From: Wyeomyia smithii
Lineage: Eukaryota; Arthropoda; Insecta; Diptera; Culicidae
Length of the DNA stretch: 64,000 bases
Assembly: GCF_029784165.1 (NCBI RefSeq)
Contig: NC_073696.1
Location: forward strand, 233,381,771-233,445,770
Reading direction: 5' to 3'
Part shown: positions 1-12,220 of the stretch, piece by piece
Numbering within the stretch: the stretch's first letter is position 1
Layout of the letters: every line of letters starts with the position of its first letter
The notes under the pieces: model-generated
The model's input: only the letters and a program-made list of their open reading frames with translations
Databases searched by the model: none
Told to the model about the DNA's origin: nothing
Position numbers and translations under genes: made by a program

Positions 1-24
1 GCTGTAAAACACATATTGTTACAA

Positions 25-192
25 TACAGTTGAATCGCTTTATAGCGACATCGCAAGGGACCGTCGTTATAGAGAAATGTCGCAATAAAACGAAAAATTT
101 TTATGAATATAGAGTAGAGGGGATTATTGAGAATGTCGCTATAGAGAGATTTGTCGCTATATAAATTGTCGTAATAGAGGGATTCGACTGTA
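25..192. mobile_element. Short inverted-repeat element (MITE)
   Basis: The ends are inverted copies of one another: TACAGTTGAATC on the left and GATTCGACTGTA on the right. The interior carries several variants of GTCGYTATAGAGA. There is no coding capacity. This is the form of a non-autonomous DNA transposon; a TA target duplication is possible but cannot be told apart from the repeat ends. Confidence 0.6.
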
Positions 193-2470
193 TACGTAAA
201 CATATCAAAATGTTTGAGATACTTGCTTTGAATGACAATATTCATTTGTATCTTGCGTTAAATTAGTAAAACTTTGCTTTATTTTACTAGATAATAACTG
301 TATGAAACGTTTCATGGATTGAACTCAGAAAGAGAAAACAAAAAATGGAATCGCTATTTGTGGCAAACAGCCTTTTTATTAAATAGAAATGAAACTCTGG
401 TCATTAAAATTAAAATTTGAACAATTTTATTGATACAATAGATATACCCTATATTTGAGAAGTTTCGTAGCCGTAAGGTTACAGAGTCAGTTTTGTCAAG
501 CAGGTGGTCATGGATTAAAATCTTGGGAGAATCTGGCCAAATTAAGGACCTGTGGTAATTCTCAGACTCCTCCACATACAAACTCCTCTCCAGACTCACA
601 AACTTTTATCTAAATTTTCAATAATAACATTGACCTAAAACATGTTATACGCTGCAGTAACTTACTAGTGGCGGTTACAACGTCGATAAAGACGATAAGA
701 CAATACAAGTCTAGGACTCGTAGCAGGCTACTCCAAAAATAAGTGACAGTGATACTAATTAGGATCAATGTTGTTTCAACTATGTCAAACATTTTTGTGT
801 TTACGAGCTTTGTCACCTGTATAAAAATTGATTTCATTTGCTTATTCAAATTACATACAAAAATACTATTTACTGAAAAGGCGAGAACTTAAAGTAAAAT
901 GTATACTAATACGCTCATGTAATGTTTTTACTTATCTTCATGATGAAATTAATTTTTTTTAAACCAAAGTAAAATTAAAATAAATTCAAGTCCCAAATCA
1001 TTTTTCTCTTTCCCTAACTGAATCATTTTTTGTTAGTATGGTCTACATGCTTTTGTAGGGAAGCATGTGCTTTCATTAAAGCATGTGGCCTTAAGCTAAT
1101 GCCATTTCACGAATCTCTTCTTTTACCAAATTGTACTATTTTAGACGTCCTAATTTTTGCATTGGGTAAAAGTTGTAACCTAAATTTAAGGGTTTTCTAG
1201 TAAATTCATGGCCTGCTCCACCGGAACGCCGTGTGTATAAAATAATATTCATCTTCAATTATTATTACATACATTTCTGTAAAGATGACACGAATTTTTT
1301 AAATAATGTAGAATTTGTATAAAATAAAGTAAAATAAAGATTATAGCGTTTGATTTTGTATTTTGAATGATTTCAAATTTATACTATCTATATTTGTATC
1401 TTCGATAGAATGGGTATAGCAAAATTTTTGTAGCTCCCTACAAGAAAACATTCTGTGAGCTGCTCTTCACAAGCCAATACAAAACAGGTCAGTGCCTGCT
1501 CTGATCTTTGGCGTGTACAAAAAATACAATAAAATTTAAAAACCCCGAAACAAAGGCCAGAAAGAACGAGGACGCAATCAGCCGACAGGGTGAAACCACC
1601 CCGACTTTTCAGCGTAGCATAAAATGAAATCTCATTTTCCGTTTTGAGCTGTGGAACCCCTAGGGCATCGATATATACACAGCATTGAATATCCTTGATA
1701 GTAATTATGACGACTCATACACACAGCGTTGCTTTGGCAGGGCGAATAAAGTGCTTACGATAAACCAAAATAACTCGACTGCACCTAACGTACGTAGAAG
1801 CAAGCAAGAAGTTTTTAGCTGTTCGAAAGCAGGAAAACAGCACATGCGCACATTCGAAATTCACGTAGGAACGGGAAAATCGATAAAATTACCATAAGTT
1901 GTCCGGATTTTTCAACCCCTTTCTGGTCTGCCCGCCGCAAAACCGGACTCATCGCCAAGCGTTCGGCGGTATACGTACGCCACCCTCCCTCGACGTGACG
2001 TGACACTATGGTTAGACGTAATGTTGAAGCGGTAATTGCATATTTCACGACTGGCGACGGAGAGAGGGTAAGTGCTTTCCACGATAACACATGAGATGAT
2101 AACTGGAAATATTAACCATTAGGTCTAGTTTTTCTTCGAGCAGAAAGTTGGGTTTTAGGTTTTAGATAGGCCAACGAAAATAATTTAAAAATTATGTTCA
2201 GGAACGAATCGGTAGAACACACCTAAGGATTGAATGGCTGATGGAAATTCACTCTAGGGATTTCCTTTTTTTGTAAAACTAACTTTCAGTGTTCTGAAAG
2301 CACTCAAACACTGAATTGGCCGGGCCAGCTGCTTAATCAGTTATATTCTACGGAGCTAGACCATAAGGATAAACCACTAACATAGAACTGTTCGAAAATT
2401 GTGGTCTGGATCCGGACTTTTTTCTATACTTCAGTTTAAAGAGGCTATACCTACATGGTTTTCTAAATTT
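193..2470. other. AT-rich DNA without a recognisable gene
   Basis: Only short open frames occur here and none resembles a known protein. A patch at about 1500-2090 is richer in G+C, but its frames overlap on both strands and have no convincing start or splice context. I see no RNA gene. Confidence 0.5.
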
Positions 2471-2499
2471 TTATATTTAAGCTAAAATAGTGTAATTTT

Positions 2500-2700
2500 C
2501 CAGTAAAATGTGATTTTAAAAAAATACATCTGCTTTGATTCTTAAATAGAAAAGAATAATTGCTCGAAGTATGTTGAGTGACAGATACATGGGCGAACTG
2601 TCATTTAATAAATTTCGAGCAGTTTTAATTTGTGATTCAAAAACCGAAGGACGGCGTTCGTTTTTTCAAATCCCATTTTACTCAGAAAACAATAGTTAAT
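2500..2700. repeat. Decayed copy of a foldback repeat family
   Basis: Two inverted segments, TTGCTCGAAGTATGTTGAG and the reverse of TAAATTTCGAGCAGTTTTAA, flank ATACATGGGCGAACTGTC. The same arrangement, with a GCTCGAAA arm, a central CATGTACGG-type core and an ATTCTTCATT-like outer arm, occurs in the better preserved copies at about 6215-6505 and 30602-31200. It is the most decayed of the three copies seen here. Confidence 0.5.
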
Positions 2701-5699
2701 AATAATAATTCCTAATTAATTACTGCTTTTGAAATTATCTAAACTTACACTAAGAATTTTTGTTTATGACTTTATGTATAATAAAAATTTTGCGATAACT
2801 CTTCAAGCTAATAGTACCGCAAGCAAGATTTTTTGTTTTAAAACCAAAAATTGCAATTTTACTGAACAGTATTTCTAGTTCAAAACACTCAAAAAAGTAT
2901 TTTTAATTTGGAATGACATTGATTGATTGATGATATGTTATGTTTCAATATTGAAAAAATAATTATATCGGAGAGCGGGTAGAATATATTTCGTGATGCA
3001 ATTTCCTAAGTCACTTCAAACAGGTCATATCTATTTTTGCTGTAACAATGCTGTAGCAATTCCATATAAACAAGATATACCAACTTTCTTTTGTTTACCT
3101 CCTTCGGAAAATTTTCAGACCCATATTTTTTGTTTTGCATTTTGGGTGACTTATTCAAAGTAAGATTGAGGAATCATAGCTTTATAAGCGCTAAACCAAG
3201 CCTCAAAGAAATAAATATAAGTGAGGACAGTAGTTAGATATAAATGAAAGGGTTAGGATCTTTAATTCATCCACTCGCGAATTTTGTCTAGTTTATTTTG
3301 GGGTGCTCTACTGAACAAATTCTAAATTATGTAATCGTTCCGCTAGTGCAACATTGAAAATTCGATATGTTATTTCGTTGATAAAATGTTCCAGTAACAT
3401 GTGCATCGCCTACTGTCTAGGGGTTCGATTTTTAATGTGACGTCAACTGCAGACAACACTAGTGGAACGAGGGTCAGTCAGCACAGTCTGCTGCGTGTGC
3501 TGCCGAAAAAAAAGGTTCGACGGCAGGATCTTAATGAGATCTTTCCCGGCGTGGCTCGTTTAATTCTATACAATATCGTTTGCAGGATAGCAGCAGATAT
3601 GCAACCTAAACAAGGGTGACTAGAAGATTTCATAAACAGTATGTACGAACGACCTCTACAAACAAGGGATACACGCGCGAAGAGTGCAATGACCTCCATC
3701 CGCTTTGCTTTAGAGCCAGTGCCGAGATGCCTGCCGTTGCATCGCCGGGGTTTCCTGGATTCTATATAGAACAGGATCTTATTATATCTCAGTCAGTTTT
3801 TTTTGTTTCATCCATATTCACAAGCTACGTTGGTTCTATGCCTCGCGGGCTGCTATGATGAAAGGACTTCATTTTCTGTTGTCATCCCTCTTGCCGTGCG
3901 AGACCATATCATAGATCATTCTCACACATTTGTGGGCAACAATTAGTACAAATTTTAAAATCGACTATTGGTTGTTCGCTGGTATTTTATTTTTTTAAGC
4001 ACAATAATCTGTCGAGAAGTTCTACTATTGAATTTATAGCAAATCAATAGTTCTAAAACAAGCTTGTACCCTTAAACGAACGCAAACAGCGATACGCGTG
4101 CGTGTTAGAATACATTTTCGACCCTACTATAGCATTAATATAAGTATTGCACCGTGAACAGATGTAATCTTTAAATGGTCTTGGACAAAAATCCAAACAA
4201 TTCATAGTTCTGTCTCCATTTCTTTCCTATTCGTTATCATTTGAACTGTTATATGTTTTCATATAATCACAAGTCAAAAACTTGTTTTACGCAAACAAAC
4301 GGTAACGTATCCTTCGCAATCAATTTTATCCTCAGGCTTGGCGATGTGCTATGAATGGCCTAGCAACATTTTGCAGCAAAAATGAGCAAACTTCAACGAG
4401 GCACTCCTGCGTTTCGTGTTAGGCCGGAACATGGAACATTTTCGTAACGTTTTCGTTGCGTGATTCGTAATCATGGCTACATTTATCCCTATGGTTTCAA
4501 ACCGGCGAACCATGGCACGGCATGCTTTGTTCGCCTAGCGTCATTTTCATTTCAGCTGATTGTGTGCGAGGGGTGGGATGGTGTATAGAATGGGCCGTAT
4601 CCTTAGCACGTATCCTCGATGCCTGCCTACTACTTTGTACGGTACAATACATCTAAGCTGGCGCTATTAGCATATCAAATTCATTTTGGCATGTTTATGC
4701 ATACGGCTATACTCATTTGGAACGATTTATCGCGAATTTCGATCACCCTGTAAGGCACGAGGCAAAGCCTACGACCCAAAAGTATTATCCTTATCGTGCC
4801 GCGTGCGTACCGTACAGGAAGTACGCTTGGAAAGTTTGGTTTTTCATTAGCACGACTGGCGTAGTTCGATGCTAATCACTTGGTGAAGCAAGTAATAACG
4901 ATAATAACGTAGAAAAGGTGTAAGTATACGCAACCACCTAATGATGGAGAGAGTCTTTCTGATTCATTATTACTGGAGTTCGAGTCAAACACATTATAAT
5001 GACATTGTTTAGAGCCAAAATCAATTTTTAACGGCATTTTGCCAATCGCTTCGAATTCACAGATTTCGAGATTACACTTTCTAGCTTCGGTTGTATTTTA
5101 TTGGTGCCTACGTTGCTTCGACGTTTCATTGTAACAATTACTATAAACATGTTTTCATTTTGAATTCGTAAGTTTTCAATAAGATAAAAAAATGGCATCA
5201 AAGATTTTTGTTCAATTTTGAGAGGTAATTAAAGCGCTAATTTATTGTTTCAGATGTTGTTACAATGTGAAATAATAACAGCCTAAACCATGTCAAAAAT
5301 TCAAGGAGAAAAATGATATGTACACCGTTTTGACTGCAATGTAATAGTAAAATCATAGAATGGTGTGTTACGTTCGAATATTTCATTAAACAGTGTCATT
5401 AAATATATTTTCAATTTTCTTACTATCAAATAATTATGATTCATAACAGCAGTGGGTACAACCAAACATAAGCTGTAAAGCGCTTTGAAACACAATAAGG
5501 TTTGGTTAAGCCTTTGGTTAAGCCCTTGTTAATAATTTAGAGATTTTTTCTCATATGTATTATTATTCCACATGTTAGCAATCTTTGCTGCCTACTTGAT
5601 TTCAATTTTAAAAAATATGAATATAATAATTGTTAGATAGATACTGACTTTTTTTTTCGTTGACGCTAATTGTATTTGCAAATTTTGGTTTATACATAA
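2701..5699. other. Non-coding DNA without recognised features
   Basis: No open frame longer than 80 codons and no recognisable protein or RNA. Overlapping short frames at 3401-3858 have moderate G+C but no domain. Around 4320-4870 the sequence is less AT-rich, again without a gene I can support. Confidence 0.5.
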
Positions 5700-5963
5700 A
5701 TAGGGATACCATCCGTCCTGATTTAGCAGGACATGTCCTGATTTTGAGATCCGTTTGGAGCGTCCTGATTTATTTTTCATATTTTAGCATTTGTCCTGAT
5801 TTTTCTGGATGATGCCGGATGTTCAGAATTGTTGAAGATTGTTCAGTACTTTTACTTTGACTCCGGAACGGAACGGACGATTTTTTTTCTTTGGTTGAAT
5901 TTTGTCGAGAGAAATTGTCTAGTTCTTGCAACCCTCAACTCTTTGACTTTTGGGTCATAAAGC

Positions 5964-6213
5964 TATCCAGCTTTTTTCGCACCATAATGACGGTCGCTAT
6001 GATGCGTGTTCGTAATATGCGAACCTCTCTGCCAACGTCAGTTTTGGGGATTTCTGAGGAATTGGCAACACAAATCTTACCAGATTTATTTCTCTTTGAA
6101 TAAAATACGTGAAGAATTAAAATTGACATGAACAGAGTTGTCAAAAGGTTGGATGATGTAATACGAACTTTGCATTTCAGCCTCCGCCATTATGGCGCGT
6201 AAAAAGCTGGATA
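5964..6213. mobile_element. MITE with long terminal inverted repeats (first copy)
   Basis: The ends TATCCAGCTTTTTTCGCACC and the inverse of GGCGCGTAAAAAGCTGGATA form inverted repeats of about 30 bp. The interior holds paired TGACG/CGTCA blocks and frames that code for nothing recognisable. A second copy in the opposite orientation lies at 9663-9888, which shows that this is a dispersed family. Confidence 0.65.
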
Positions 6214-6214
6214 T

Positions 6215-6505
6215 CAGTTTTTATATATCATTTGAAAAAGCCGCGTTTTCTGAGCAAAACGTGATTTGTAATTTGTTTTTATCGTTTCCCTTCGATTTTA
6301 AAATGAAGAATAAAAAACTGCTCGAAATGACTTAAATGACATTTCGCACACGTACGGTATATGGGAGAATTGACATTTAAGGTATTTTGAGCAGTTTGTT
6401 ATTCTTCATTTAAAAATCGAAGGAAGACGTTAAACATTTTTTAAAAATCACGTTTTGTTCAGAAAATTGTGCTCTTTAAACTGATATATAAAAATCAAAA
6501 AACGT
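6215..6505. repeat. Foldback (palindromic) repeat, short form
   Basis: The left arm (GAGCAAAACGTGATTTG, then ATGAAGAATAAAAAACTGC) is the inverse of the right arm (GCAGTTTGTTATTCTTCAT, then AAATCACGTTTTGTTC). The centre is TTTCGCACACGTACGGTATA. The 600 bp palindrome at 30602 has the same arms plus a much longer middle, so this is either an internally deleted or an unexpanded relative. Confidence 0.6.
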
Positions 6506-6898
6506 GTAAAACTTCAGGACCAAATTTTGAACAGTTTACGTTACTGCATTTTTTAGGCATCTTCTAACGCCTAATGAATCAAAGTTGCAAAATTGTATCG
6601 TCCGAGAAATACTTTGAATAAGCAAATGCGTATTTTGAAGTGTGAATCTCGAATTACGTGTTTTATTTAATGATATCTCAAAAAAAGAAAACACCTGATA
6701 TCAAATTTGTACCGGAAAAAGTTGTCCTGTTTTTTAACCCCGACCAAATGGTAACCCTGTACATAAACAATCGTGGTCGCAATAATCTTATACGAATTTC
6801 TTGTATATTTCTTAATTAGAACCTTCATTTTTTCACTTTTTATCGCTATAAATCGCTTTAATCAATTTTCATAATATTTTAAAAGAATCTGTTTTATA

Positions 6899-6955
6899 CT
6901 CAGCTTCCTTTTCGATATTCGTTAACGTCTTTACTCAGTTTCCTTTTCGATATTT
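6899..6955. repeat. Left flanking direct repeat of the Juan fragment
   Basis: About 56 bp, itself two near-copies of a unit with core TTCCTTTTCGATATTCGTTA, recurs with few mismatches at 8694-8750. The two copies bracket the Juan-type retrotransposon fragment exactly and are most simply its target-site duplication, though unusually long for one. Confidence 0.6.
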
Positions 6956-6957
6956 TT

Positions 6958-8693
6958 TTAATAGGGGGGGGGGGAATGTTTGTAATGATTTATTTATGTA
7001 CTAATATCTATTCAGAATTAATATTGTGTGTTCTGCCACAAATGGTGACATTTCAACACTATTGTATATATATTTGTACGCTTTTTTATATTATTGAATG
7101 TTATTAGCTTTCGCAGTTAAGTTAATGTAATTGTAGGAAAATTATTGAACCTACTTGTCAAGGAGAAAAAAAAGGAATAAAGGGAAACTTAAAATAAACT
7201 TAAAATGAACTTAACACTATCTTACTGACTATAAAGTGAGCTAATCGTTGCAATTGAGGATTGCAACGATTTTTGTCGGAATTTGTAGATAATTTGGCTT
7301 GACATATTTTCTAACGTTTCTACATTAGTGAGCCTATGTAGCTCGTTTGTGCTAAACCAGGGAGGACGCTTCAAAATCATTTTCAAAAGTTTATTCTGAA
7401 TCCTTTGAAGTGCCTTCTTCCTGGTTGCACAACAACTTGTCCAGATTGGATCTGCATATAACATTGCTGGCCTAAAAATTTGTTTGTAAATTAACAGTTT
7501 ATTCTTGAGTCAAAGTCTAGAATTCCTGTTGATAAGAGGATATAAACATTTGATATACTTATTGCACTTTGTTTGGATATTCTCAATGCGCTCCTTGAAA
7601 GTAAGATTCTTATCATAAATTAGCCCTAAGTATTCGACTTGATCAGACCAATTTAAGACCACACTGTTCATCTTAATAACGTGGTTATGGGTGGGTTTGA
7701 GAAAAGAAACTCTTGGCTTATGCGGAAAAATAATTAACTGTGTTTTAGAAGCATTAGGGGAAATCTTCCATTTCTGCAAGTATGAAGAAAATATATCTAA
7801 ACTTTTTTGTAGCCGGCTGCATATAACACGAAGGCTTTTTCCTTTTGCGGAAATGCTTGTATCGTCACAAAACAGAGATTTCTCACAACCTGGTGGTAAG
7901 TCAGGAAGATCAGAAGTAAAAATGTTAAATAAGATTGGGCCCAAGATAGTCCCCTGAGGAACACCAGCTCTAACAGGCAATCTATTAGATTTACCATTTA
8001 GATAGTTAACCTGAAGAGTGCGGTCAGTTAAATAACTTTGTATCATTTTTGTGAGGTAAAGCGGAAAACTGAAATTTGACATTTTAGCTATTAAACCTTT
8101 ATGCCAAACACTGTCGAATGCCTTTTCTATATCTAGAAGAGCAGCTCCAGTCGAATAGCCTTCAGATTTATTAGTTCGAATCATATTTGTTACTCTAAGT
8201 AACTGATGAGTAGTGGAATGCCCATGGCGAAAACCAAACTGCTCATTTGCAAAAATTGAGTTCTCATTAACATATGTTATCATTCTATTAAGAATTATTC
8301 TTTAAAAAAGTTTGCTTATAGAGGAAAGTAAACTAATTGGTCGATAACTTGATGCCTCAGCTGCATTCTTCTCGGGTTTTAAAATTGGAGTGACTTTGGC
8401 ATTTTACCATTTCGTAGGAAAATGTGCTAAGGCAAAGCATCTGTTGAAAATTTTTACCAAGAAATTTAAAGAGTTTTCAGGAAGTCTTTTGATAAGGATA
8501 TAGAAAATCCCATCATCTCCTGGTGCTTTCATGTTTTTGATTTTTTTGAGAATAGTTCGCACCTCATTCAAGTTTGTTTCCAATACCTCTTCAGAAAGAA
8601 ATTCTTGGGTGGTGATCTGATCATACTTTTGGTTTACTTCATTTTCAATAGGACTTACTACGTTCAAATTGGAATTATGAACGCTCTCAAACT
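6958..8693 (-). mobile_element. Juan-type jockey non-LTR retrotransposon, 5'-truncated
   Basis: On the minus strand three blocks of one reverse transcriptase follow one another. They are the N-terminal fingers region with MKAPGDDGI (8667-8404), the palm with ALLDIEKAFDSVWH and AGVPQGTILGPILFNIF (8283-7510), and a C-terminal tail ending in SSIATISSLYSQ (about 7464-7222). This matches the layout of the Juan elements of Aedes and Culex, jockey clade. The endonuclease and ORF1 are missing, and the blocks are separated by frameshifts or stops. The metal-binding motif, normally FADD, reads FCDD. The 3' end is near 6970, beside a G-run. The copy is dead. Confidence 0.85.
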
Positions 8694-8757
8694 GCTGAGC
8701 TTCCTTTTCGATATTCGTTAACGTCTTTACTCAGTTTTCTTTTCGATATTCGTTAAC
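8694..8757. repeat. Right flanking direct repeat of the Juan fragment
   Basis: Second copy of the roughly 56 bp sequence at 6899-6955, with core TTCCTTTTCGATATTCGTTA. It continues into unrelated DNA. Confidence 0.6.
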
Positions 8758-8941
8758 GTTATTCATCACTCTGTCTCTAGTTTCTGAATTTCTTTTGAAC
8801 TTCTTGATATCCTTCGAGAAAATTAAGTGTGATCAATTCGCTTTTCGCCTCTCCATTTTATTTTTATGCCTTGAATGAATTGTCATTCTCACGGCTGTGA
8901 AAAACTTTTTACTACACTTTTCGGGCGATCGGTACTGATTA

Positions 8942-9375
8942 GGGTGCCAACCAAAATGGTCATTTTGAGAAACCCTATACAAAATGTTCACCTGCCCGAA
9001 AAAATACCATGTGCAAAATTTCAGCTCAAACGGGCCTGAAATGGGGTGGCACAAAGCGATTGAATTTTTGCCTTAAAAAATCCAAGAATTAACCCAACGG
9101 AGTGGGGTGCATGAAATTTCGAGTTTCGAGTTTTTTTTTGTGCCAGATGGCTTAAAAATGCATGAAACGAGATCTGGTATCATCTGAAGAAAAAATTCAC
9201 GATTTTGGTGATTTTTCGAATTTCTCAAGGTCAAACTTCAATCGCTTTGCGCCACCCCGTTTTAAGCCCGATCGAGCTAAAATTTTGCTCAGGGTGTTTT
9301 TTCAACATTTGAACATTTTATGTAGGCTTTTTTTAGTTTTCTGGTTACTTTTTCCCATATAAGTGATTGGTACCC
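8942..9375. mobile_element. Palindromic element flanked by TA
   Basis: The ends GGGTGCCAACCA and TGATTGGTACCC are inverted repeats, each next to TA. The inversion continues inward: GGGGTGGCACAAAGCGATTG near 9040 pairs with CAATCGCTTTGCGCCACCCC near 9240. About 434 bp, no coding potential. It belongs to the class of TA-flanked GGG...CCC elements seen again at 28125 and 37396. Confidence 0.65.
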
Positions 9376-9662
9376 TAGTACTGAGCCGTGGCTTCCCCGT
9401 TTTGCGTGAGGGGCAGAGAATTTTTATTTAACTAACCGTTTTTTTTGTAGAGAAAGCATTCCTCGGCAAAAAAAGCACCTTTACGTGCCCAACGAAGTAC
9501 CCGGGCACCCCCAAATCAAAATTCTTGTAACTTTTATGAGCATCAAAATTTTCAGCAACTCATCTAGTTTCAAATATGCGTCAGTAAGAAATTTTATGAA
9601 TATTTGAACAGAAAATAAGAAATTCTATGAATTGAAATTCTATGAATATTTGAACAAAATCT

Positions 9663-9888
9663 TATCCAGCTTTTTACGGCCATAACGGCGGACGCTATAA
9701 TACAAAGTTCGACCTTTTGACCACTCTATTTACGTCAGTTTTAAGTTTCCATGTATTTGATCAAACGAAAAATATATCTAGCAAAGTTTGTTGCCAGTTT
9801 TTCAGTAATCCCAAAACTGACGTAAGCAGAGAGGTTCGCATATTACGAAGACGCATTATAGCCATTATGGTGCGTAAAAAGCTGAATA
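9663..9888. mobile_element. MITE with long terminal inverted repeats (second copy)
   Basis: Begins TATCCAGCTTTTTACGGCC and ends GTGCGTAAAAAGCTGAATA. It is the reverse-oriented relative of 5964-6213: its right half (AGAGAGGTTCGCATATTACG) is the inverse of that element's left half. Confidence 0.65.
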
Positions 9889-10440
9889 TGTTCAGAGTTC
9901 AGAAAATAACTTTCGCAGACCATTTTTATGGTTTTGGGTGTTATGATGGTATGCCCCAAAAATGGTCCTTCTGGTATAGGTTCCTCTGGGGCTTCTGGTG
10001 GCCTTAGAAACATTTGAATTTAGTCGAGTGTCATTCAATATGGGTACTTTCAGAACCGGTATGATATTCAGAGACCGGAAAATGCCATTTTGAAATTTCA
10101 GATGCTGACTTCCGGTTTCCGGAAAACAGTGAAAATTAACCGAACAAACCCTATTATGAGTACTTTTAGAAACGGGATGATTTCCGAAGACCGGCGTCTG
10201 GGGTTGTTTTCTGGTCTCTGGATATCATACAAATTCTGCAAATACCCATATTGGGTGGTATTTGGCCTTGTTTCATTTAATTAATTCTATGGCCACCAGG
10301 AACCCTAGTGGAACCTATTTCGGAAGGACCATTTGGGGGCATATCATCATAACACCCAAAACCATAAAAATGGCCTATAGAAATAATTTTATGAATTCTG
10401 AACATATCCAGCTTCTCACGCAGCATAATTGGTGGTCGCA
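9858..10440. repeat. Large inverted repeat with about 150 bp arms
   Basis: The left arm, about 9858-10003, contains TTTTTATGGTTTTGGGTGTT. The right arm, about 10276-10440, contains its inverse, AACACCCAAAACCATAAAAA. The arms enclose about 270 bp that has its own internal near-repeats of an ACCGGAA-type motif. The right arm ends with a partial copy of the MITE end (ATATCCAGCTTCTCACGC), so the arm includes part of the neighbouring MITE family. Confidence 0.6.
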
Positions 10441-10951
10441 GTGATGCCCAGTCCGAAGTCTGGTCAGACTGCAATTTTCATAGTCCGATTTTTTTTCGAA
10501 CCCAACCGGAACAGAGTTATCCGGGCCAGGACATGGACTTAGTAATGCTTCCGAGGAGTGGAAAAGTATGGCTAAAATAAATTAAACTGAGCATGAAATA
10601 AATCACAAGCAGCACATTCATATAGCAGGTTTCTGTTAGAATACTGGTTTAAAATTTAATATGTGAAAGAACTAGTCTTGTAAGTCACCTTTCTATCCAC
10701 AATTTATTTAATCCAAAAAAACAAGAAGTGAGAAATGGAAACTTCAGGAAAAACTGATCAAGTTTTATACCAAAACTTGTTTTGCATTGTTCTGGTATAA
10801 TTAAACATAAAAAACTATGTTTGGTTCTTTCATCAACATAACACATTTTCAAAAAAAAACTGGCTGGACTGGACATCCGAAACGAGAGTATGCGGATCGT
10901 CAGTGTCCGCTTCGGCGCGAATCAGACAGGCTCAGCAAAAGATTGAATAAT
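10441..10951. other. Non-coding DNA without recognised features
   Basis: AT-rich sequence with short frames only. It separates the inverted repeat from the gag-like fragment. Confidence 0.45.
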
Positions 10952-11515
10952 TCATCCATTTTGACATATGAGCTCGAGCGTTTTGAATTGTTCGGACTTA
11001 AACACGGATCTTTTCATAGGCGTTGGCAGAGGGAGCAGGGGGGGCGTTGACATGAGCCGCTTCCGGAACGTTGACGTTTGATGCCCGAAGATATTATTGG
11101 GAATCTTAACAGTGTCTTCAAACTTCACGTCCTTGGGAAGCTTTGGCAGGATGTAGTTGAGATAGCGGCTGTGTGAATGGGTTTCCAGCTTCCGGAGAAG
11201 AAGACGTACCTTCGTCGCATTATTCAGCTGGCCTGCATCGTTCTTGAAGAGGTCTTGGTAGCGGTTAAACCAGCGTCCGAACGTACCTCCGTTTTCTTTG
11301 ACGAAGACAAACTCGGTGATGTTCGATGAGAGGGACTCCAAAATCTGCTCCAGGGTTTGATACTGAGGATGCTGCTGCAGAGCCGCCATCTGCCGTAAAA
11401 GTTGGGCCATCTTGAGAATCATATCTTGAATTCCCGGTTGCAGCTGCTGAACAACTCTATCTTCTACCATGCTCGTGGATTCTTGAGATACTCGTCGCCA
11501 AAATGATATGTCCAA
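10952..11515 (-). pseudogene. Gag-like fragment of a Ty3/gypsy-type LTR retrotransposon
   Basis: A minus-strand frame of about 187 codons. It has a predicted helical, glutamine-rich N-terminal part (residues 20-60), then a block with FGRWFNRYQDLFKND and LLLRKLETHSHSRYLNYILP. That block resembles the DUF7083 gag-like region found N-terminal to CCHC knuckles in arthropod gypsy-group polyproteins. The frame stops soon after this block, and no CCHC, protease, reverse transcriptase or integrase follows downstream. It is therefore a truncated element. I could not identify LTRs. The family call is from memory of the motif pattern. Confidence 0.55.
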
Positions 11516-11976
11516 AGGTTTAAATTAACTAAAGAGTTTTCACTAAAGAACATCTATTTATATTCGAGGTTGGACAAAGAATAATCAAATTTTCCACTCT
11601 GATGTCAGGGACAACTTTTCACTGGTTGCCTTGATGTAACAATCACTAAACACTAGTATTTATTTATATTTTTCAAAATATGTACCATTTTTTTTTACTT
11701 CTAAAATTTTGAAGAACTTGCCCCCCCCCCATTCGAAATTCTGGCTACGCCCATGGTTTTTTTGAGATTTAATGAACAACTTAAATGCAAAGTGCAATTA
11801 TTCTGAATAAACAAAAATTTGCCTGATATCGGTCAAATAGTAAAAAAAACTGGAAGCAGTACAAACTTTTCAATAATGTTTATTGCTTATATTTCAGCAT
11901 GATGAATAAATAGATGATGTAACGGTTTGATAAAAAAGTAGGCGAGGTAACTGAAGCGATGAAGACGAAACGTTTC

Positions 11977-12220
11977 TAAAGGTGCTGTCACACGAAGCAC
12001 GAAAACTATGACATAGTTTCCCATGACACCTATGGCTCAAAAGTATGTGCTATAACGGTATAGAGCGGGATTGTACTGTCAAAAGCTATAACATGTAACA
12101 ATCCGTCATGACGGAATAGTTCATAGCCTACTATTCCGTCATTTAAAAATTCTTTATACGATCAACTATGACATAGAAACTATTGAAGTGGTGCATTAGC
12201 GTCCGTGTGGCGGCACTTTA
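11977..12220. mobile_element. MITE with imperfect terminal inverted repeats
   Basis: Left end TAAAGGTGCTGTCACACGAA; right end CGTCCGTGTGGCGGCACTTTA, which is its imperfect inverse. Inner inverted pairs also occur (ACTATGACATAG near both ends, GACGGAATAG/CTATTCCGTC in the middle). No coding potential. Confidence 0.6.

Larger units (their letters stand above)
5700..6763. mobile_element. Composite inverted-repeat element with nested insertions
   Basis: The left end reads TAGGGATACCATCCGTCCTG, followed by repeated GTCCTGATTT motifs. The right end reads AAATGGTAACCCTGTA, the inverse of the left end (YAGGGWTACCAT), preceded by CCTGTTTTTTAACC. The two ends are far apart because two other elements lie between them, at 5964-6213 and about 6215-6505. 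No transposase is visible. It is read as an old MITE used as a landing site by others. Confidence 0.5.

Noticed and set aside
10952..11515. Endogenous viral element
   Set aside because: The protein has LTR-retrotransposon gag features; no viral replicase or capsid motif was seen anywhere in the window.
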